Notes: generated by a model not told the origin, from the sequence alone. A stretch of DNA of 64,000 bases from CATQHD01 sp965202675 (GCA_965202675.1 OZ241842.1:2852001-2916000); one strand, 5' to 3'. Counted from the first letter of the stretch, positions 1-9,300 are shown. Numbers and translations are program-made.

Positions 1-401
1 TGGTCGGATCGCGTTTCATGGGGGAGATCGAGCATATGCTGGCGCATCGGCGGTTGGGCAACCTGGTGCTCACCAGGATGCTCGCCTTCGCGGCCCGGAC
101 CAGGATCACCGACGGCCAGAGCGGTTACCGGGCCTTCTCCCCGGCGGCGGCCGCCGACGCCGAGGTGATCCACGACTACAACTACGCCCAGGTGATCACC
201 CTGGACCTGATCGCCAAGGGCTACCGCTATCACGAGGTTCCGATCAGCTACCGGTTCAGGACCACCGGGGCTTCCTTTGTCAGGCCGGTCCGCTACCTCC
301 GCAGGGTGGCGCCGGCGGTGTACAGGCAGCTGAACCGCCCGGCGGCTGCGGCGGCGGTCGGGGCCGGGGCGTCCGGAGGCGCGGTCCGCCCCGTTTCGTG
401 A
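1..401 (+). CDS. Glycosyltransferase family 2, C-terminal part (5' end outside window)
   Basis: The reading frame is open from the window edge, so the start lies upstream. The visible part begins with VGSRFMGE, which resembles the (V/I)GSRF motif in the second half of dolichyl-phosphate-mannose-synthase-like GT2 enzymes. It continues with the usual TDGQSGYRAF segment and a C-terminal EVPISYRFR stretch. Such enzymes move a sugar from a nucleotide donor to a lipid or glycan acceptor at the membrane face; donor and acceptor cannot be told here. The last 20 residues are Ala/Gly-rich and probably unstructured. The nucleotide-binding DXD half is not in the window. Confidence 0.8.
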   Translation, partial: VGSRFMGEIEHMLAHRRLGNLVLTRMLAFAARTRITDGQSGYRAFSPAAAADAEVIHDYNYAQVITLDLIAKGYRYHEVPISYRFRTTGASFVRPVRYLRRVAPAVYRQLNRPAAAAAVGAGASGGAVRPVS

Positions 402-486
402 GCCGCGGCCTGCGCCCGACCCTGGATTTATCCTCCGGCGGCGGTAGTATGGAGAACCTGTCGGCAAACCGGACTGGAGCACACCC

Positions 487-993
487 ATGGCCTTGAACGA
501 ACGGATGGAAGCTGCGCTCAATGCCCAGATCACCGCCGAGCTGGGGGCGGCGATTTCCTACCTGCAGATGGGGGCTTTCATGGACTGGGACGAACGCCCC
601 GGCATGGCCGCCTGGCTGTACCAGCAGTCGGAGGAGGAGCGGGAGCACGCCCGGCTGTTCCTGGATTACCTGCTGGCGCGGGACGGCCGGGTCGAGATCG
701 GCGAGCTGTCCGCCCCGGTCTCCAAGTTCGACGATCCCGTGCACGTGTTCGAGGAGGCCCTGCGGCAGGAGCGCCGAATCACCGGCCTGATCCGTTCCCT
801 CTACCAGCTGGCCGTAGCCGAGGAGGACCTGCAGAGCCTGCCCATCCTCCAGCGTTTCCTGGAGGAGCAGGTGGAGGAAGAGGACACCCTGGACGGGATA
901 TGCGAGCGTATGCGGCGCGTCCGGGGCAACGAGGTGGGCCTGGCGCTGATGGACGGCGAGCTCGGTTCCCGGGGCGGCGGCGGCGAGGAATGA
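487..993 (+). CDS. Non-haem ferritin
   Basis: A 168-residue four-helix ferritin that oxidises Fe(II) and stores the mineral in a 24-mer shell in the cytoplasm. The ferroxidase ligands of the bacterial FtnA type are in register: E18, E51, H54, E95 and Q128, with Y25 near the centre. The length is normal for the family and the acidic C-terminal tail (GGGGEE) is free. The ATG at 487 follows an ACTGGAG stretch about 8 nt upstream. It stands alone on the + strand, 85 bp after the glycosyltransferase. The convergent neighbours include a Fe(III)-type ABC ATPase, so iron handling may be a local theme; that link is inference. Confidence 0.92.
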   Translation: MALNERMEAALNAQITAELGAAISYLQMGAFMDWDERPGMAAWLYQQSEEEREHARLFLDYLLARDGRVEIGELSAPVSKFDDPVHVFEEALRQERRITGLIRSLYQLAVAEEDLQSLPILQRFLEEQVEEEDTLDGICERMRRVRGNEVGLALMDGELGSRGGGGEE

Positions 994-1040
994 CCTCCGC
1001 GGTCTGATCCCCGGGCGGAAGGCGGGGAGCGCCGTTCTGG

Positions 1041-2420
1041 TCAGTCCTCCACTACGTGGCGCTCGAAACCCCGCCGGGACTCCTTCCATCCGGCGAGGTC
1101 GAACTCCCCGTCGGGTTGCACGGCTTCGGCCGCCGCCCACGCCATGTCCATAGCGTGATGGGTGTTGTCGTGGGCGAAGAGGCCCTGGCGGCCGAATGTG
1201 ACCAGGCGCCGGCGGCGGTCGGTCCAGTCGATGAAGGCTTCCAGGGCCTGCTCTGCCCCGAGGCGGTAGATCGGGTAGGCGTACCGGATGCGCCGCACTT
1301 CCGTTTGGATGGGCCGGGGATGCTCCATCCCGCACCGGGTCAGCGACTCGCCCACCAGCGCGCCCAGCTCCTCCGGCGGCCGGCGCCACAACGGATCGGA
1401 GGGCGAGCAGGGTATCTCGGCGCACAGCACGGTCCGGTCGGGGGGATCCGGTCCTGTGCGGTAGTTCTTGGGCTCCGACAGCCGGGTCATGGCGACGTCG
1501 GCTTCGGGGAAATAGTGGGCGTCGAACGGGGTGCAGCGGGCGGCGGGCAGGGCCAGGTAGACGAGCAGCATGGCGCGGTATTCGGCGTCTAAGGGCGGCG
1601 GCGGGCCGCCCTCGGTTTCTTCCACCAGCCCGGCCAGGACGGTCAGGGGGATGGTCGACCAGAGCCGGCCGGCGGACACCCGCCCCCCGCCGGCCGTTTC
1701 CACCTCCACCGATGAATCAGTAAACCTGATCCGTTCCGCGGCGGCGCCGAGGCGCAGCTCCGCCCCCGCCTCCACCGCGGCCTCGGCCAGCGCCTCCGGT
1801 ATCCGGCCGAACCCCCCCGCCGGGTAGTAGAAGAACCGCCCGGCGCCGTTCCGGCGGGCGGCCACCCGGCGGACCAGCTTCCAGGGGGTGTCGGCGCCGA
1901 TCCGCCGCCGGGCCTGGCCGCCGCTCAGCCGGGCGGGGTCTATGCCCCAGATCTTGCGGGCATAAGGGAAATAGAAGGCCTTGCCCATGGTTTTCCCGAG
2001 GCCGGTGGACACGTATTCGGCGAACCCGGCGCGGCGGCGAGGCCGGACCGCAGCGGCGGCGGCGCTCATCCCGGCCCTCATCAGGAAACCCGCCGGCAGG
2101 GACCGGAGCACCCCGGAGGGATGCAGGGGAAAGGGAAGCCAGCGGCCCTGCATGCGGATGCGGCTGTTGCGGCGCCGGCGCTGGAGACCGGCGCCCAGCC
2201 GGGATCCGAGGAAGTCCAGGACGGCGGGGGAGGCGGCGGCGTGCAGGCGGTGGCTTCCGTGGTCGACCCGCTGTCCAGCCACCTCGAAGGAAGCCGCCAG
2301 CCCCCCCGCCCGCTCCGAGCGTTCGAGGACCATCACGCTGAATCCCCGTGAGGCGAGGCGGTAGGCGGCGGCCAGACCGGCCGGGCCGGCGCCGATGACG
2401 ACGAACTCGGCTTGGTTCAC
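1041..2420 (-). CDS. FAD-dependent amine-oxidase/protoporphyrinogen-oxidase-like protein
   Basis: A 459-residue flavoprotein. The N-terminus has the dinucleotide-binding motif G10-A-G-P-A-G15 followed by the acidic residue of LERSERAGG, then the DHGSHRLH segment typical of NAD(P)-binding Rossmann/amine-oxidase-superfamily members. The best general match is the group of protoporphyrinogen-oxidase-like and UDP-galactopyranose-mutase-like oxidoreductases, often found with sugar genes. The substrate cannot be read from sequence. The ATG overlaps the stop of the upstream ABC ATPase gene by 4 bp (ATGA), so the two are probably co-transcribed and translationally coupled. The partial glycosyltransferase nearby would fit a glycan role, but it is on the other strand. 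Confidence 0.8.
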   Translation of the reverse strand: MNQAEFVVIGAGPAGLAAAYRLASRGFSVMVLERSERAGGLAASFEVAGQRVDHGSHRLHAAASPAVLDFLGSRLGAGLQRRRRNSRIRMQGRWLPFPLHPSGVLRSLPAGFLMRAGMSAAAAAVRPRRRAGFAEYVSTGLGKTMGKAFYFPYARKIWGIDPARLSGGQARRRIGADTPWKLVRRVAARRNGAGRFFYYPAGGFGRIPEALAEAAVEAGAELRLGAAAERIRFTDSSVEVETAGGGRVSAGRLWSTIPLTVLAGLVEETEGGPPPPLDAEYRAMLLVYLALPAARCTPFDAHYFPEADVAMTRLSEPKNYRTGPDPPDRTVLCAEIPCSPSDPLWRRPPEELGALVGESLTRCGMEHPRPIQTEVRRIRYAYPIYRLGAEQALEAFIDWTDRRRRLVTFGRQGLFAHDNTHHAMDMAWAAAEAVQPDGEFDLAGWKESRRGFERHVVED

Positions 2421-3460
2421 TCCGGCCGGGCGGCTGCGGCGGCGGCGGCGGGGGAGGCGAAGGCCGCCGCGTCCGGTCCCCGGTAGGAGATCGATATCCG
2501 GTCGCCGGGGGTGAACAGGGGGGCGGCGATCGCCCTGGCAAACAGCTTGACGCCGTCCACCTCCAGCTCATAGGAGGTGTCGTGGCCGTAGAACTCCACC
2601 GAGTTGACCACTCCCCGGCCGCCGGGTGCGACCGCCAGGTGTTCGGGGCGGACCACCACCCGGCAGGGGCCCTCCACCGGGTCGGTCAGCGGCACCGGCC
2701 CCGCCGCCGTGGCGGCCTGCCCGCCGGACGCCGTCCCGTCCAGCACGTTGGTCGGACCAATGAAGGACGCCACCCAGGGGGAGGAGGGATGTTGGTAGAC
2801 CTCGGCGGGCGGGCCGGTCTGGACGATCCGGCCTTCGTTCATCACCGCCACCCGGCCGCCTATCACGAAGGCTTCCTCCTGGTCGTGGGTTACGAATATG
2901 GAGGTCATTCCCAACTCATGCATCAGCGAAGTTACGTCGGTGCGGAGCCGGGCGCGCAGACCGGTGTCGAGGTTGGAGAAGGGTTCGTCGAACAGCAGCA
3001 CCCGGGGGCGGGGGGCGAGCGCTCTGGCCAGGGCAACCCGCTGGGCCTGGCCTCCCGAGATCTCCTCGGGGTAGCGGTCGGCCAGATGCGCCAAGCCGAC
3101 CAGCTCCAGTATCTCGGCGGCCCGGCGCCGGGCGGCCTTGGAGCGGTGGAGGCCGAACGAGACGTTCTTGATCACGGTCAGGTGGGGGAACAAGGCCCGG
3201 TCCTGGAAGACCATTCCGATGCGCCGCTTCTCCGGCGTTACGAACGTGTGCGGGCCGGCCAGCACCGCGCCGTCAACGGTGACCGTTCCCCGGTCGGGCG
3301 CCGACAGTCCGGCCAGGATGCGCAACAGAGTGGTCTTGCCGCATCCGCTCGGCCCCAGCAGGGCCAGCACCTCGCCCTTCTCGACCGTGAGGGAGGCGCC
3401 GTCCAACGCGGTGACGCCGTTGAAGCGTTTGGTTATGTCGCGCGCCTGCAGGTAGGGCAT
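2417..3460 (-). CDS. ABC transporter ATP-binding protein, Fe(III)/polyamine (FbpC/PotA) type
   Basis: A 347-residue ATPase with Walker A GPSGCGKT (residues 36-43), Q-loop VFQDRALFPH, signature ISGGQAQR, Walker B LLFDEPFSNLD and switch histidine VTHDQEE. A C-terminal TOBE-like region (about 240-330) is typical of the CUT1/FbpC/PotA group, whose members energise import of ferric iron, polyamines or sugars. No permease or binding protein is next to it, so partners must be encoded elsewhere or the protein serves several importers. It starts an operon with the downstream FAD oxidoreductase. A palindrome resembling a DtxR-family site lies 63-76 bp upstream of the start and favours metal control, though this is only suggestive. 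Confidence 0.88.
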   Translation of the reverse strand: MPYLQARDITKRFNGVTALDGASLTVEKGEVLALLGPSGCGKTTLLRILAGLSAPDRGTVTVDGAVLAGPHTFVTPEKRRIGMVFQDRALFPHLTVIKNVSFGLHRSKAARRRAAEILELVGLAHLADRYPEEISGGQAQRVALARALAPRPRVLLFDEPFSNLDTGLRARLRTDVTSLMHELGMTSIFVTHDQEEAFVIGGRVAVMNEGRIVQTGPPAEVYQHPSSPWVASFIGPTNVLDGTASGGQAATAAGPVPLTDPVEGPCRVVVRPEHLAVAPGGRGVVNSVEFYGHDTSYELEVDGVKLFARAIAAPLFTPGDRISISYRGPDAAAFASPAAAAAAARPE

Positions 3461-3522
3461 CGCCGGGCTCCAAGGGGACTAGCCGGGTGGCCGCGTATGT
3501 TATCAGTACCTAATTCATAATG

Positions 3523-3536
3523 TTAGGCATCCCTAA
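3523..3536. promoter_or_regulatory. TTAGG-N4-CCTAA palindrome, candidate DtxR/IdeR-family operator
   Basis: TTAGGCATCCCTAA is an inverted repeat in the 246-bp gap between the divergent ABC ATPase (-) and DrrA-type (+) genes. DtxR/IdeR iron boxes are built on TTAGG...CCTAA half-sites, but the usual span is 19 bp, so the match is partial. A second TTAGG half (TTAGGTAC on the minus strand) lies close by in an AT-rich stretch that probably holds the minus-strand promoter. Confidence 0.35.
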
Positions 3537-3706
3537 TAGATTTCCCCAAAGCGGGCTGATGCCTTGAGATACGGGATCGAGGCCTGGGCGCCGCCGACCG
3601 GTGTCCGGCTCTTGAGTAATCTCGCGGGCCGTTTAGAATGCCGGTTTCGGACCGGTTTGCGAATCTTTTAGTCGGTTTGGGCCGGAGTTGAAGGCGGCTG
3701 GGAGAG

Positions 3707-4696
3707 ATGGACAACATCGTTGAAGCCAGGGGTTTGGTCAAAAGGTACGGAGAGGTGGTGGCCCTCGACGGCCTGGACCTGTCCGTGCGCCGGGGCGCCA
3801 TCGCCGCCCTGCTCGGGCCCAACGGGGCGGGCAAGACCACCGTGGTATCCATCCTGACCACCCTGATCGAACCGGATGAGGGCTCCGCCTCGGTGGCGGG
3901 GGTCGATGTGCTCCGCCGCCCGGCCGAGGTGCGCAAGCTGATCGGCCTGTCCGGTCAGTACGCGGCGGTGGACAAGGACCTGAGCGGATACGAGAACCTG
4001 GATATGATCGGACGCCTCTACCGGTTGGGCCGCAAACGATCCAAGGTGCGCGCCCGCGAGCTGCTCGAGCAGTTCGATCTGGTCGACGCCGCCGACCGCG
4101 CCGTCAAGACCTATTCGGGCGGTATGCGCCGCCGCCTCGACCTGGCAGGCGCCTTGGTGGACGAATCCCCCGTGCTGTTCCTGGACGAGCCCACCACCGG
4201 GTTGGACCTGCCCAGCCGGACCGAGCTGTGGAACCTGATCCGCGACCTGGTGGCGAGGGGGACCACCTTGCTGCTCACCACCCAGTACCTGGAGGAGGCG
4301 GACCGGCTGGCCGATGATGTGCTGGTCATCGACAACGGCCGCGCCATTGCCCAGGGCACCACCGACGAGCTGAAGGACATGGTGGGCGGTGAGCGCATCG
4401 AGGTGAGGGTCGTTTCCCCGGAGGCGGTTCCCGGAGTGCGTGAGGTGCTGGCCAGGCATGCGGTGGGGGATCTTCAGGACGGCGATCGCCCCCGCGTGGT
4501 GGTGGCGCCGGTGTCCGGAGGCGCTCCGGTGCTGAGCCGGGTCCTGGCCGACCTCGAGGCGGACGGCATCGAGACGAGCGAGGTGGTGCTCCGCCGGCCC
4601 ACCCTGGACGATGTGTTCCTGGCCCTGACCGGGCGGGCGGCCGAGCCGCAGGAGGAGCAGCCGCCGGACAAGGCTTCGAGGAGGGGGGCGGCATGA
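3707..4696 (+). CDS. ABC-2 exporter ATP-binding protein, DrrA family
   Basis: A 329-residue ATPase with Walker A GPNGAGKT, the DrrA-like signature SGGMRRRLDLA, Walker B LFLDEPTTGLD and the C-terminal extension of the daunorubicin-resistance DrrA group (about residues 230-310). It drives an exporter for drugs or lipids with the membrane protein encoded next. The stop overlaps the start of that gene by 4 bp (ATGA). The ATG at 3707 follows a GGGAGAG ribosome site at good spacing. The exported compound is not identifiable. Confidence 0.9.
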   Translation: MDNIVEARGLVKRYGEVVALDGLDLSVRRGAIAALLGPNGAGKTTVVSILTTLIEPDEGSASVAGVDVLRRPAEVRKLIGLSGQYAAVDKDLSGYENLDMIGRLYRLGRKRSKVRARELLEQFDLVDAADRAVKTYSGGMRRRLDLAGALVDESPVLFLDEPTTGLDLPSRTELWNLIRDLVARGTTLLLTTQYLEEADRLADDVLVIDNGRAIAQGTTDELKDMVGGERIEVRVVSPEAVPGVREVLARHAVGDLQDGDRPRVVVAPVSGGAPVLSRVLADLEADGIETSEVVLRRPTLDDVFLALTGRAAEPQEEQPPDKASRRGAA

Positions 4697-5496
4697 ACGC
4701 CTTGCACGCAATCAGCGACGGCTTGGTGATCGCCAAGCGCAACCTCATCAAGATCAGGCGGGTGCCCGACGTGCTGGTGTTCGTGCTTCTCTCGCCGATC
4801 ATGTTCGTGCTGCTGTTCGCCTACGTGTTCGGCAGCGCCATCCAGATACCGGGCGGTTCCTACCGGGAGTTCCTGATGGCCGGGATATTCGCCCAGACGG
4901 TGGTGTTCGGGGCTACTTTCACCGGCGCCGGCCTGGCCGACGACATGCAGAAGGGGATCATCGACCGGTTCCGCTCCCTTCCCATGTCCCGGTCGGCGGT
5001 GGTGATGGGGCGCACCGCCAGCGATGTCGTCTACAACGTCCTGACGCTGCTGATAATGGCGCTGACCGGTCTGATCGTGGGATGGCGGATCCACTCCGGT
5101 TTCCTCGAGGCGGCGCTCGGCTTCGGCCTGTTGCTGCTCTTCGCCTATTCGATCTCATGGATGATGGCCCTGATCGGGCTGACCGTGCCGTCCGTGGAGG
5201 TGCTCAACAACGCCTCCTTTATGGTGATCTTCCCCATTACCTTCATCGCCAACACGTTCGTGCCCTCCGAAAACCTGCCGACCGTGCTGCGGGTGTTCGC
5301 TGAGTGGAATCCGATCTCGGCGCTGACCCAGGCCACCAGGGAACTGTTCGGCAACCTCCCGCCGGGAACGCCCGACCCCGCCACCTGGCCCCTCCAGAAT
5401 CCGGTCGTCTACTCGCTTATATGGGCGGTCATCATCATCGCCGTGTTCGCCCCCCTGTCCGTCCGCCGCTACAAACGCGTCGCCAAGAAACGCTGA
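4693..5496 (+). CDS. ABC-2 type transporter membrane protein, DrrB family
   Basis: A 267-residue membrane protein with about six hydrophobic segments and the ABC-2 motif region ending in NPISALTQATREL, which is characteristic of DrrB/NodJ-type permeases. Segments include VLVFVLLSPIMFVLLFAYVF near the N-terminus and a last span before the basic tail RRYKRVAKKR. It forms the channel for the ATPase encoded just upstream. Substrate unknown; a drug or lipid export role follows from the family only. Confidence 0.9.
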   Translation: MNALHAISDGLVIAKRNLIKIRRVPDVLVFVLLSPIMFVLLFAYVFGSAIQIPGGSYREFLMAGIFAQTVVFGATFTGAGLADDMQKGIIDRFRSLPMSRSAVVMGRTASDVVYNVLTLLIMALTGLIVGWRIHSGFLEAALGFGLLLLFAYSISWMMALIGLTVPSVEVLNNASFMVIFPITFIANTFVPSENLPTVLRVFAEWNPISALTQATRELFGNLPPGTPDPATWPLQNPVVYSLIWAVIIIAVFAPLSVRRYKRVAKKR

Positions 5497-5550
5497 CCCC
5501 GCCGCTCTCTGCCCCTCAAAGACGGATAATGGTCACACCCTCCGGGTAGA

Positions 5551-8448
5551 TTGTCCGGTGTGGCACGCAACACCGAGATCGTGATCAACGCCGAGCTGGC
5601 GAACTCCCTCTGCCGCCGCCATCCGCGCTGGGAGGCGGGCCGCGCCGTGACAGCAGAAGCGACCGGCGTGCTACTGGACGACCCCGCCGCCCAGCCGGAC
5701 ATCCTGATCCTCCACCCGGGCGGTACGCCGGTGATCATCGAGACCGAGGTGAGCCCCGCCCGCACGGTCGAGGAGGAAGCCCGGAGGCGTCTGGGAAAGT
5801 ATCTCGAGGCCACCGACGAGGTGATCGAGAACACGGTTGCGGTCCGCATGCCGCCCGGCCTCCGCGACAGCGGGCGAAACCTCGCGGACGGCATCTCGGA
5901 TGCGGAGTTCGAATACTGCCTGTTCGGTTACTTCGGCGGGGAACTCCGGCCCGATGAGATCGTCCGCTTCCCCGCCTCGGGGTGGCTGAGGGGAGGCATC
6001 GACGCGCTGGCCGGCTTCGTGGAGATGACCACCCTGTCGGAACGGCTCGTCATCACGGGGACGCTCGCCCTCGAGCGCGGCGTGGCCGCGGCGGCGCGTC
6101 TGCTTCGGGAAGAGGACGGGCAGAGGCCCCTCGAGCGGATGGCCGCCATGCTCAAGCAGGAGGACAGCGAACAGACCTCCCGCATGGCGATGGCCATCAT
6201 CGCCAACGCGCTCATGTTCCACACCGCTATCGCCGAAGCCCACGATGTCGCCACTCTCAGCGAGCTGCGGACGGCCCTTCGGACGATGTCGAAGGACAAG
6301 GTGCTGGATGAGTGGGCCGAGATCCTGAAGATCAACTACTGGCCGATCTTCAGGATCGCCTCGGATCTGCTCGAGGTGGTGCCTGCCCGCAGGGCCTCCC
6401 GGATACTCGACGCTCTGGCGGCGGTGGCGGACGAGCTGGCCGGGATCGGTGTGACCACCACCCATGACCTGGCGGGCCAGATGTTCGGCCGGCTCATCGC
6501 CGACCGGAAGTTCCTGGCCACCTTCTACACCCTGCCGTCCTCGGCGGTGCTGCTGGCCGAGCTGGCGGTTGCCCGCCTCGGGGTGGACTACTCCCGGCCC
6601 GAGCAGGTGAAGGAGCTTCGCATCGCCGACCTGGCGTGCGGGACCGGCATCCTGCTGTCCGCGGCCTACAGCCGGGTGATGGCCCGGTTCCGCCGGGCCG
6701 GGGGCGACGACCGCTTGCTGCACCCCGGCATGATGGAGAACGCTCTGATCGGCGCCGACATCATGCCCGCCGCCACCCATCTGACCGCTTCGATGTTGTC
6801 GGCCATCCATCCGTCCGCGCCCTTCGGCAGCACGATGATCTACACGATGCCCTACGGCGACCAGGAGGACGGGCGGCCCGCCGCGATCGGTTCCCTCGAC
6901 CTGATAGCCGAGGAGGGCGTCATGTCGCTGTTCGGAACGGGAAGAACCGCGGCGTCCGGGAGCGGCGAGGTCGAGGTCGACGACGACGGGCGGCGCTTCG
7001 TGATGGAGCACGGCTCGGCGGACCTGGTGATCATGAACCCGCCCTTCACCCGGCCGACCAACCACAAGGTGGCCGAGGTGCCTGTACCTTCCTTCGCCGG
7101 TTTCTCCACCAGCGAGGAAGAACAGCGGCGGATGTCCGACGCGCTCAAGAAGATCTACCGCAGCCTTGCCGATCGGGTCGGCGACGGGAACGCCGGTCTG
7201 GCCTCCAACTTCTTCGACTTGGCCCATGCGAAGGTGAAGCCCGGCGGGGTGATCGCGCTGGTTGTGCCGGTCGCGGTCGTCTCCGGGGAATCCTGGCGGA
7301 AGGTTCGCGAGTTGCTGGCCCGCGAGTACCGGGATCTGACGGTGGTAACCATCGCCGCAACCGGCGGGTTCGGAACCTCCTTCTCGGCGGACACCGGCAT
7401 GGGCGAGGCGCTGGTGATCGCCGCCAAGCGCGACTCGGACGGCCCGCAGGAGGCCCCCGACGGCCGGGTTTTGTACATCAATCTGGCGCGCCGGCCGCCC
7501 AGTGTTGTATCAGCTGTGGAGGCGGCGCGCGCCGCGGCGCGCATCCCGGAGACGGACAGCGGTTGGTTTACGGTCGGCGGGGAAGAGATGGGATGTTTCA
7601 TCAGGGCGACCGTGGACGAAGGGGGCTGCGCCGGTGTCCGGGAGCCCGATGTGGCGGCCGCCGCCCTCGATCTGTCCGCCGGCAGGCTGCGGTTGCCGCG
7701 TTCGGAACGGATCGATCTGCCGTTGACGACCCTCGACGCTCTCGGCGAACGCGGCATGTACCACCTGGATATAAGCGGGCCCGACCGCGGGCCGTTCTTC
7801 CTCCAGAAGCTGCCCGCCGGGCGGAGAGCATCCTATCCCGTTCTTTCACACCACGATGCGGAGCGTGAACGACGTATGGTGGTGGCGCCCGACACCCAAG
7901 GGCGGATCCGCCAGGGACAGGACGACAAGGCCCTGAGTGTATGGAGAACGACGGCTACCCGGCTCCACTTCAACCTCGACTTTCGGTTGAACTCCCAGAG
8001 TATGGCCGCCTGTCTGACCCCGGAGAAGTCGATCGGCGGTGTGGCTTGGCCCAACTTTGTACTCCGCGAGGAGGCGTGGGAACCCGTCGCGGCTCTCTGG
8101 GCCAACACCACCCTGGGTCTGATCTCATTCTGGTGGAAGGGAACCCGCCAACACGGGGGACGCGTCCGCCTGACCATCAAGACCCTGCCTTCGCTCCCCA
8201 TGCTGGACCTGGCGTCGCTGAGTGCGCCCCAGGTCAGCCAGGCCGGGGCCGTCTTCGAAGAGTTCTCCCATCGCGATTTTCTGCCCGCCCATCAGGCCCA
8301 CCAGGATGGAACCCGCCGGGCCTTGGACGAGGCGGTGCTGGTGGATCTCCTGGGCTTGGACGGCGAAGTGATGGAGCACCTAGAGGTTCTGCGCGAGCAA
8401 TGGTGCGAAGAACCATCGGTGCATGGCGGCAAGGGAGGCCTTGTTTAA
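5551..8448 (+). CDS. N-6 adenine DNA methylase with nuclease-like N-terminus (candidate single-chain restriction-modification protein)
   Basis: A 965-residue protein. Residues about 45-85 contain PDILI...VIIETEV..A, which resembles the D...(E)xE core of PD-(D/E)XK-like domains. A helical region follows to about 330. The methylase domain carries the SAM motif LACGTG (361-366) and the catalytic N496-P-P-F of amino-methyltransferases that act on adenine N6. The C-terminal 300 residues look like a target-recognition region. This layout (nuclease-like, helical, MTase, recognition) resembles type IIG/IIL enzymes, so a defence role is likely but the nuclease residues are not confirmed. The start is TTG at 5551; GTG at 5560 is the alternative. 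It faces the AT-rich gene downstream. Confidence 0.75.
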   Translation: MSGVARNTEIVINAELANSLCRRHPRWEAGRAVTAEATGVLLDDPAAQPDILILHPGGTPVIIETEVSPARTVEEEARRRLGKYLEATDEVIENTVAVRMPPGLRDSGRNLADGISDAEFEYCLFGYFGGELRPDEIVRFPASGWLRGGIDALAGFVEMTTLSERLVITGTLALERGVAAAARLLREEDGQRPLERMAAMLKQEDSEQTSRMAMAIIANALMFHTAIAEAHDVATLSELRTALRTMSKDKVLDEWAEILKINYWPIFRIASDLLEVVPARRASRILDALAAVADELAGIGVTTTHDLAGQMFGRLIADRKFLATFYTLPSSAVLLAELAVARLGVDYSRPEQVKELRIADLACGTGILLSAAYSRVMARFRRAGGDDRLLHPGMMENALIGADIMPAATHLTASMLSAIHPSAPFGSTMIYTMPYGDQEDGRPAAIGSLDLIAEEGVMSLFGTGRTAASGSGEVEVDDDGRRFVMEHGSADLVIMNPPFTRPTNHKVAEVPVPSFAGFSTSEEEQRRMSDALKKIYRSLADRVGDGNAGLASNFFDLAHAKVKPGGVIALVVPVAVVSGESWRKVRELLAREYRDLTVVTIAATGGFGTSFSADTGMGEALVIAAKRDSDGPQEAPDGRVLYINLARRPPSVVSAVEAARAAARIPETDSGWFTVGGEEMGCFIRATVDEGGCAGVREPDVAAAALDLSAGRLRLPRSERIDLPLTTLDALGERGMYHLDISGPDRGPFFLQKLPAGRRASYPVLSHHDAERERRMVVAPDTQGRIRQGQDDKALSVWRTTATRLHFNLDFRLNSQSMAACLTPEKSIGGVAWPNFVLREEAWEPVAALWANTTLGLISFWWKGTRQHGGRVRLTIKTLPSLPMLDLASLSAPQVSQAGAVFEEFSHRDFLPAHQAHQDGTRRALDEAVLVDLLGLDGEVMEHLEVLREQWCEEPSVHGGKGGLV

Positions 8449-8484
8449 AATAGTACCGCTTGGTGTGATGAGTTTGGCAATGAA

Positions 8485-9288
8485 TTATTTAATGTTTTGA
8501 ATGGTTTTAGCATATCTTTCGTTAATGGGATGAAGGAGGGCTTGGATTTTACGAGTAGTGTATATTTCTACCTTTTCCCATTTCTCTAAATCAAGATTTA
8601 ATCCCTTTATAATTACTATGGATGTAGATTTGAGAAGTTCCACAGTTGCCATTAGAACTTTTACCCAGCTATAATTAGAGGGTCCACCTAATATATAATT
8701 CTCATCTTCAATAGCATTCAACATACTGCTGATTGCTAGTGCCGAAGCATGTACTGGGCCTGACTCGTATCCGAATACAACATATAGGTCTGGACGTCCC
8801 AATTCTTCATAGATGCTCCTGGAGTTAGGTAACTCCTCCAACGGCTTATGTAGCTTGGCCTCAAGTTCATTAATGCTTTCTCTATACTCTTCTACTGTGT
8901 CTGCTAGGATTGATGGATCCATCCCGTTGCATAATTGGTATTTATATATGCGGGATAAACTGTCTATATCTTTCTTGTAGATACTCCGAAGGCGATGTAC
9001 TTGTTCTTCTGTATTAACAGGAGCCATCATCCAACTAACCCTAGCCCATATTTCACATAAACCGCGTACGAGTTGTTCAGCCTGTTGGGCGTAATAGAGA
9101 GGTCCTTCATAATTGACAAGAAGACAGATAGCTTGAACCTGGCGGATGGTATAAGTACATGATGCCACAAGAAACAAGGTGTGAGCATAAGTTGAATCAA
9201 TCTGAGAGCTGTTCAATAATTGTTGAAGTTCTGATGCCAAATCAGTTATAAGAGCTGATGCCTTTCGAATATCAGTATCGTCGCTCAT
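8485..9288 (-). CDS. Hypothetical protein, DUF5677-like in appearance, horizontally acquired
   Basis: A 267-residue, mostly helical soluble protein. Base composition is far more AT-rich than every neighbour (many ATA, TTA, AAT and TAT codons), a clear sign of recent transfer. The helical segment YYAQQAEQLVRGLCEIWARV and a later GYESGPVHASALA stretch recall DUF5677-type proteins, which are often found in accessory or defence regions; the assignment is by eye only. It is convergent with the methylase gene (36 bp gap) and ends the accessory patch, with 12 bp to the amine operon on its other side. No catalytic motif was recognised. Confidence 0.7.
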   Translation of the reverse strand: MSDDTDIRKASALITDLASELQQLLNSSQIDSTYAHTLFLVASCTYTIRQVQAICLLVNYEGPLYYAQQAEQLVRGLCEIWARVSWMMAPVNTEEQVHRLRSIYKKDIDSLSRIYKYQLCNGMDPSILADTVEEYRESINELEAKLHKPLEELPNSRSIYEELGRPDLYVVFGYESGPVHASALAISSMLNAIEDENYILGGPSNYSWVKVLMATVELLKSTSIVIIKGLNLDLEKWEKVEIYTTRKIQALLHPINERYAKTIQNIK

Positions 9289-9300
9289 AGCTACCTAGAC

